From NCBI GenBank assembly GCA_900542505.1, contig UQNV01000030.1:1-26966 (forward strand): a stretch of 26,966 nt of DNA, written 5' to 3'. This document shows, piece by piece, positions 23,346 through 26,966 of the stretch (the stretch's first letter is position 1; every line of letters starts with the position of its first letter). Position numbers and translations under genes: made by a program. This stretch comes from an uncultured Alistipes sp. GTDB taxonomy: Bacteria > Bacteroidota > Bacteroidia > Bacteroidales > Rikenellaceae. The notes under the pieces were generated by a model that saw only the letters and a list, made by a program, of their open reading frames with translations, was not told the origin of the DNA and made no database searches.

Positions 23346-23945
23346 ATGGATATGGAACGCAATGAAATGAATCAGGTTGATGGTTCGAAGCAGTTTTGCC
23401 CCGAAGATTCTAAAAAAAAGCCAGAACAAAGTAACAAACCTGGGATGGCAGGTTTTATTCTTGCTTTGCTGAGTCTTGTTTTTTGTTGGGTTCCGGTGCT
23501 GAATATTCTATTGTGGATAGCCGGTCTTATTTTCTCAATAATAGGAATAACCCGCACGTATAAGGTTTTTGCTGCCATAGGCATTGGAATTACGTGTGTT
23601 TCGTGTGTTATGATACTCCGTTTTCTGATTTTCTATACTGCTTTGTTCTTTGTGGCAAATGAGTCGCTCAAATACCCGACACCTGTATTGACAGAGGAGG
23701 CCCGCTTGCCCTCAGATGGCCCGGATTACATCGAAATCAGGGGAAAAAAAGGTTATGTTTCCGTCTATTTTGGCATGCCAAAGGATTCGGTGAAATTGTT
23801 ATTGGGAAAACCTGATGAAGTAGAATACTCCAAGATAGGGAAAGAGGCCCATGAAACATGGAGTTATAAGATTCGTAATCGCTATATAGCAGACTTGAGA
23901 TTCGAATTCCGGAACGGAAGGATGAATCGCGTCGACCAGGATTAA
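23346..23945 (+). CDS. Membrane protein with DUF4190-like helices and BamE/SmpA-like C-terminal domain
   Basis: 199 residues. A charged cytosolic N-terminus (1-33) is followed by three hydrophobic segments (about 34-50, 51-69 and 73-103). The segment ALLSLVFCWVPVLNILLWIAGLIFS is the pattern of small DUF4190-type membrane proteins and is closely matched by the protein at 25786. The C-terminal 70 residues read like a BamE/SmpA/OmlA domain: Y-F-G-M-P-K-D-S-V-K-x-L-L-G-K-P-D-E-V (141-159), then E-T-W-S-Y, and D-L-R-F-E-F-R-N-G-R-M-N-R-V. In BamE this fold assists outer-membrane assembly; fused here to inner-membrane helices its role is unknown. The gene is less GC-rich than its neighbours. A strong bidirectional terminator follows. 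I chose ATG 23346 because it follows the promoter; the upstream open frame covers the promoter itself. Confidence 0.8.
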   Translation: MDMERNEMNQVDGSKQFCPEDSKKKPEQSNKPGMAGFILALLSLVFCWVPVLNILLWIAGLIFSIIGITRTYKVFAAIGIGITCVSCVMILRFLIFYTALFFVANESLKYPTPVLTEEARLPSDGPDYIEIRGKKGYVSVYFGMPKDSVKLLLGKPDEVEYSKIGKEAHETWSYKIRNRYIADLRFEFRNGRMNRVDQD

Positions 23946-23957
23946 AGGGTTGTGGGA

Positions 23958-24004
23958 AAGTACAAGAAAGGGGCGGAGAATTTCTCCGCCCCTTTCTTGT
24001 ACTT
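23958..24004. terminator. Bidirectional terminator between convergent genes
   Basis: A perfect inverted repeat of 23 bp (23958-23980 and 23982-24004) with almost no loop and a GGGGCGGAG core. It lies between the plus-strand membrane protein (ends 23945) and the minus-strand monooxygenase-fold gene (ends 24020). T-rich flanks on both strands fit termination in both directions. Confidence 0.9.
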
Positions 24005-24019
24005 GGGATAAAAAATTAG

Positions 24020-24295
24020 TCAGAATACGAACTTCTCGGTCTTCATCTCGCCGAGGCTGAGGAGCTTCGGAACGAGGGTCGTGAAGTGGGGAGCCTGCTC
24101 GTGGGCGGCGAGCGCCTTGGCATCGCTCCACGTTTCGCAAATCATCAACACGTCGCGCCGCGTTGCGCTCTCGAAGATGTCATAGGCTACGCAGCCGGCG
24201 TCCTTGAGCGAGGCGGCCGTCAGTTCACGGGCCGTGCGGAGCAGCTCCTCACGGTTGGATTCCGTCGTATGGATGAATACATTGAGACGTATCAT
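24020..24295 (-). CDS. Antibiotic biosynthesis monooxygenase (ABM)-fold protein
   Basis: 91 residues, typical single ABM/YgiN-type ferredoxin-like domain: MIRLNVFIHTT (strand 1), E-E-L-L-R-T-A-R-E-L helix, G-C-V-A-Y-D-I-F-E-S and D-V-L-M-I-C-E-T-W-S-D strands, A-L-A-A-H helix with the family His, and a terminal strand. Members include quinol monooxygenases and heme-degrading enzymes, but many are of unknown role. It lies 89 bases beyond the alcohol dehydrogenase on the same strand and has its own promoter at 24337-24367. ATG 24295 is the only start in the domain. Confidence 0.88.
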   Translation of the reverse strand: MIRLNVFIHTTESNREELLRTARELTAASLKDAGCVAYDIFESATRRDVLMICETWSDAKALAAHEQAPHFTTLVPKLLSLGEMKTEKFVF

Positions 24296-24336
24296 TTTGT
24301 GCTTTTTTTGAGGTTCGTGATTGTTTTTGTCGGTTC

Positions 24337-24367
24337 CAAAAATAGGTATTTTTCGCCGAATGGCCAA
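24337..24367 (-). promoter_or_regulatory. Promoter of the ABM-fold gene
   Basis: On the minus strand: TTG (24367-24365), 20-base spacer, TATTTTTG (24344-24337), 42 bases before ATG 24295. It sits just after the alcohol dehydrogenase stop. Confidence 0.65.
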
Positions 24368-24384
24368 GATTTTTCCGTCGCGGG

Positions 24385-25425
24385 TTACATCCGGCACTCC
24401 ACGGCCACCTTGATGACCCCCTCGGCGCGGCTCTCGAAGAGGCGGTAGGCCTCCATGATGCGGTCGAGCGGATAGCGGTGCGTGATGAGCGGCGTGGTGT
24501 CGATGCGCCCCTCGGCGATGAGCCGCAGAATCTCGGCGCAGTCGCAGCCGTCGACCCCGCCCGTCTTGAAGGTGAGGTTCTTGCCGTACATCTCGGGCAG
24601 CGGCAGCACCTGCGGACCGTCGTAGAGCGCTACGATGACCACCACGGCATTGGGCCGGGCGCACTCCCATGCCAGGCGGAACGTCTCGTCGCTGCCGGCC
24701 ACCTCCAGCACGCGGTCCGCGCCGCCGTGGTCGCTGTGGCGCCGCACGAAGTCGCGGCACTCCCCGGGTGCGGTCACCAGCACTTCGGGGTAGTGCTCCT
24801 CCACGAAGCGGCGCCGTTCGGGCGACCGTTCGCAGACGATGATGCGCCGGGGGCGGCGGAGCATCGCGCAGAGCAGCGTGCAGATGCCCGTGGGACCCGC
24901 ACCGATGATGAGCAGCGTATCCTCCTCCGAAATCTCGGCGATGCGGGCGGCCCAGAAGCCTGTGGCGAGGATGTCGCCGGCGAAGAGCGCCGCCTCGTCG
25001 CTCACCGTGTCGGGAATGCGCGTCAGCCCCTGCTCGGCGTGGGGTACGCGCACGTATTCGGCCTGTCCGCCGTCGATGCGGCATCCGAGCGCCCAGCCCC
25101 CGTCGGGGTCGGTGCAGTTGTTGACGTAGCCGTGGCGGCAGAAGAAACACTCGCCGCAGAAGGTCTCGACGTTGACCGCCACGCGGTCGCCCGGGCGGAG
25201 CGACGTGACGCCGGAGCCGACCTGCTCGACGACGCCCACCATCTCGTGGCCGACGGTAATGCCCTCGACGGCGCGCGGCACGCTGCCGTGGAGGATGTGC
25301 AGGTCGCTGGTGCAGATGCTCGCCAGCGTGACGCGCACCAGTGCGTCGCGCGGGTCTTCGAGGCGGGGCAGGGGCTTTTCGCGGAGCTCGAAGCGTCCGC
25401 GGCCGACATAGGTGCAGGCTTTCAT
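24385..25425 (-). CDS. Zinc-dependent medium-chain alcohol dehydrogenase
   Basis: 346 residues, a complete medium-chain dehydrogenase/reductase. Catalytic zinc ligands are C38 (ICTSDLH) and H60-E61 (VGHE), with D151 in the third-ligand region. The structural zinc is held by C90, C93, C96 and C104. The Rossmann motif GAGPTG at 175-180 binds NAD(P), with E/R residues after the next strand (CERSPERR). It oxidises an alcohol or sugar alcohol, or reduces the matching carbonyl, in the cytosol; the substrate cannot be named, though the closest layouts include Bacteroidales threonine- and butanediol-dehydrogenase-like enzymes. ATG 25425 follows a -7 element and starts with the usual MKAC/MKAx. The minus-strand frame continues to 25590 only because no stop intervenes. 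Confidence 0.92.
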   Translation of the reverse strand: MKACTYVGRGRFELREKPLPRLEDPRDALVRVTLASICTSDLHILHGSVPRAVEGITVGHEMVGVVEQVGSGVTSLRPGDRVAVNVETFCGECFFCRHGYVNNCTDPDGGWALGCRIDGGQAEYVRVPHAEQGLTRIPDTVSDEAALFAGDILATGFWAARIAEISEEDTLLIIGAGPTGICTLLCAMLRRPRRIIVCERSPERRRFVEEHYPEVLVTAPGECRDFVRRHSDHGGADRVLEVAGSDETFRLAWECARPNAVVVIVALYDGPQVLPLPEMYGKNLTFKTGGVDGCDCAEILRLIAEGRIDTTPLITHRYPLDRIMEAYRLFESRAEGVIKVAVECRM

Positions 25426-25449
25426 GGTTCGGCGATGTGTTCGTTCGGA

Positions 25450-25457
25450 CAAAGATA
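25450..25457 (-). promoter_or_regulatory. -7 promoter element of the alcohol dehydrogenase
   Basis: TATCTTTG on the minus strand, 24 bases before ATG 25425. No clear -33 box. Confidence 0.5.
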
Positions 25458-25584
25458 ACCAATCATTCCCGAAAACGGTGCGCCGCCGCGGACTCTTTTC
25501 CTTAGGTTGCCTCGCCTGCAGGATACGCGCCGGGCGGGTTTCGGACAAAAAGCATTGCGCGCGTTCCGATTTCGGATGAAATTG

Positions 25585-25614
25585 TTGCATATTTCGCAGA
25601 ATTTCGTATATTTG
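25585..25614 (+). promoter_or_regulatory. Promoter of the small DUF4190-like membrane protein
   Basis: TTG at 25585-25587, 19-base spacer, TATATTTG at 25607-25614. Transcription would start near 25621 and give a leader of about 165 bases with a 20-codon frame (25681-25743). The rest of the gap 25426-25785 shows no gene. Confidence 0.65.
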
Positions 25615-25785
25615 TCACAACATCTCGAGGACGTAAGTTTGCCTCCGGAGTCCGGACGAACAGGTCGGAGTGACGGTGTGATGAGAAGCACGGGATTTCC
25701 GGAAACCTACAGCGGACTGCTGCACCACGTCTCCTCAATGTAAAACGGCTGCCGAGGTGCGGGCGGCAAGAATATCGTAGTGATT

Positions 25786-26097
25786 ATGGAAGAAAAGGTA
25801 CAACAGCCGCAGGGCAAGGATGTGCAGGGCCAGACGATTATCATCAACCAGCCCGCCGAAAAGAAATCGAACGGAATCGGAACGGCCGGCTTCGTGCTTG
25901 CACTGCTGGGCCTGATTTTCTCGTGGGTGCCCGTGCTGGGGTGGATTCTCTGGGTGCTGGGTCTGATTTTCTCGCTCATCGGAGTCTTCCGTACGCCGCG
26001 CGGATTGTCGATTGCCGGTCTGGTCATCTCCTTCCTGGGGCTGATTCTGCTGATTGTCCTGCTGGGTGCAATCGGCATGGCTGCCGCTGCCATGTAG
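25786..26097 (+). CDS. Small DUF4190-like membrane protein
   Basis: 103 residues: a hydrophilic N-terminus (1-30, Gln-rich) then three hydrophobic helices (about 32-47, 48-66 and 75-100). The core T-A-G-F-V-L-A-L-L-G-L-I-F-S-W-V-P-V-L matches the DUF4190 pattern and the protein at 23346, so the two are paralogues on either side of the ABM/dehydrogenase pair. No enzymatic motif. ATG 25786 preferred; a GTG two codons upstream (25780) is possible. It probably sits in the inner membrane; function unknown. Confidence 0.78.
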   Translation: MEEKVQQPQGKDVQGQTIIINQPAEKKSNGIGTAGFVLALLGLIFSWVPVLGWILWVLGLIFSLIGVFRTPRGLSIAGLVISFLGLILLIVLLGAIGMAAAAM

Positions 26098-26143
26098 GAC
26101 TGTGGACCGATGTCGCAGGGCGCCTTGCTGCGCTCTCCGACCG

Positions 26144-26195
26144 ATGAAAAACGGGCCTTCGGGCCGCTTGGGCGGCGCGTAGGTCCGCTTTTCAT
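26144..26195 (+). terminator. Possible terminator of the DUF4190-like gene
   Basis: ATGAAAAACGGGCC (26144-26157) pairs with GGTCCGCTTTTCAT (26182-26195) at 12 of 14 positions around a GC-rich loop that includes CGGGCC/GGGCCG. There is no clean T tract after it, so this is a weak call. Confidence 0.3.
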
Positions 26196-26254
26196 GCTCG
26201 CCGGGATGTCCGGGGCGGTGAGCCGGTCCGGCGCCGTACGGCGAAGCTGAAATG

Positions 26255-26293
26255 CATCAGGCGGGGTCTCCATTCCGGAGACCCCGCCTGATG
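26255..26293 (-). terminator. Terminator downstream of aspS
   Basis: A perfect 17-bp stem: 26255-26271 with 26277-26293, 5-base loop, very GC-rich core (GGCGGGGTCTCC). Flanking T runs are short on both strands (CATTTC on the minus, TTTCTG on the plus), so it may act in both directions. It lies 30 bases past the aspS stop. Confidence 0.75.
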
Positions 26294-26323
26294 TTTCTGC
26301 CTGGTCCCGTTCGGAGGGAACCG

Positions 26324-26923
26324 TTATTTCTCTTCGGGCTTGCGCAGCTCGAGGTAGAGCTCGTCGAGTTGCGACTGGTCCAGATACGACGGAGCGTCGA
26401 GCATCACGTCGCGGCCGGCGTTGTTCTTCGGGAAGGCGATGTAGTCGCGGATGGACTCCGAGCCGCCGAAGAGCGAGCAGAGCCGGTCGAAACCGAAGGC
26501 GAGACCTCCGTGAGGGGGCGCGCCGAACTTGAAGGCGTTCATCAGGAAGCCGAACTGCTCCTGGGCACGCTCGGGCGTGAAGCCCAGACATTTGAAGATG
26601 CGGGCCTGGAGCTTGGCGTCGTGGATACGAATCGAGCCGCCGCCGATTTCGGTGCCGTTGCAGACGAAGTCGTAGGCATTGGCGCGGACGCGTCCCGGGT
26701 CGCTCTCGAGGAATTCGGCATCCTCGGGCTTGGGCGAGGTGAAGGGGTGGTGCATCGCGTAGAAGCGCTGCGTCTCCTCGTCCCATTCGAACATCGGGAA
26801 GTCGACCACCCACAGCGGGGCGAACTTCTTCGGGTCGCGCAGCCCGAGCTGCTGGGCCACCTCGAGACGCAGGGCGCAGAGCTGCGTGAGCGTCTTGAAT
26901 TTGGCGCCGCAGAGGATTAAGAC
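26324..26923 (-). CDS. aspS: Aspartyl-tRNA synthetase, C-terminal part (cut by contig end)
   Basis: The last 199 codons of a class II synthetase that charges tRNA-Asp in the cytosol; a full bacterial AspRS has about 585-590 residues. Visible landmarks are [11 protein letters not shown], the M-H-H-P-F-T-x-P motif, [13 protein letters not shown] and the class II motif 3 [15 protein letters not shown] with its ATP-binding Arg. The end LRKPEEK precedes stop 26324-26326 and the terminator. Real sequence ends at 26923. The open frame that seems to start at 26959 ([12 protein letters not shown]) is translated sequencing adapter and must not be taken as the N-terminus. Confidence 0.95.
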   Translation of the reverse strand, partial: VLILCGAKFKTLTQLCALRLEVAQQLGLRDPKKFAPLWVVDFPMFEWDEETQRFYAMHHPFTSPKPEDAEFLESDPGRVRANAYDFVCNGTEIGGGSIRIHDAKLQARIFKCLGFTPERAQEQFGFLMNAFKFGAPPHGGLAFGFDRLCSLFGGSESIRDYIAFPKNNAGRDVMLDAPSYLDQSQLDELYLELRKPEEK

Positions 26924-26966
26924 CTGTCTCTTATACACATCTCCGAGCCCACGAGACATCTCAGGA
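26924..26966. other. Illumina Nextera adapter and i7 index left on the contig end (artefact)
   Basis: 26924-26942 is the 19-base Nextera mosaic end CTGTCTCTTATACACATCT. 26943-26957 is CCGAGCCCACGAGAC, the read-2 adapter arm. 26958-26965 (ATCTCAGG) fits an i7 index, and the final A begins the next adapter part. Not genomic. Confidence 0.98.

Noticed and set aside
24020..25462. A 480-residue protein ending in the ABM domain
   Set aside because: The first 380 residues are the dehydrogenase read in the wrong frame. The ABM gene has its own ATG (24295) and promoter.
1..26923. CRISPR array, tRNA or rRNA genes
   Set aside because: No regularly spaced direct repeats and no recognisable tRNA or rRNA sequence were seen on either strand.

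Overview
The window reads as a contig end from a GC-rich member of the Bacteroidales, most likely Alistipes or a close relative. The clues are the many promoter elements of the Bacteroidetes type (-7 TAnnTTTG, often with a TTTG/TTG about 20 bases upstream), the absence of Shine-Dalgarno sequences, the many short-signal lipoproteins, a Bacteroidales-style ClpC and the GC-rich codon use of the core genes. The genus is inference; no rRNA or tRNA is present.

Region 1 (1-9189) is a defence island with strongly mosaic base composition. A divergent AT-rich NACHT-like NTPase (32-1129) faces a restriction-modification (RM) operon. The operon starts with a long leader holding a 127-base extended hairpin. 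It then encodes a small methylase-like subunit without the catalytic motif (1533-2207), an Eco57I-type DNA methylase with NPPY (2194-3681), and a large protein joining a GIY-YIG/T5orf172-like nuclease domain to a helicase (5730-8234). Between methylase and nuclease-helicase lies a visibly AT-rich two-gene module with its own promoter: an OLD/AAA15-type ATPase (3826-5127) and a small TOPRIM-like protein (5127-5726). This resembles PARIS or AbiL/RloAB-like pairs and could act as a guard that fires when restriction is blocked. A two-helix membrane protein (8252-9109) closes the island.

Region 2 (9190-12707) is a decayed multidrug efflux operon. The RND transporter lacks its N-terminal third exactly where the island ends and carries a one-base deletion. 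The NodT/OprM-type outer-membrane lipoprotein behind it carries a one-base insertion in a run of six G. The island therefore appears to have landed in, or replaced part of, an efflux locus that is now dead.

Region 3 (12708-26923) is ordinary chromosome. In order it holds: a small lipoprotein that seems to have lost its ATG; a TPR-transmembrane-HTH lipoprotein regulator; a WaaP-type kinase; clpC; a minus-strand rarA - CotH lipoprotein - metallophosphoesterase group ending in a clear terminator; two paralogous small membrane proteins (one fused to a BamE-like domain); an antibiotic-biosynthesis-monooxygenase-fold protein; a zinc alcohol dehydrogenase; and the 3' part of aspS.

The last 43 bases (26924-26966) are not biological. 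They are Illumina Nextera adapter plus an i7 index, and they create a false protein start on aspS.
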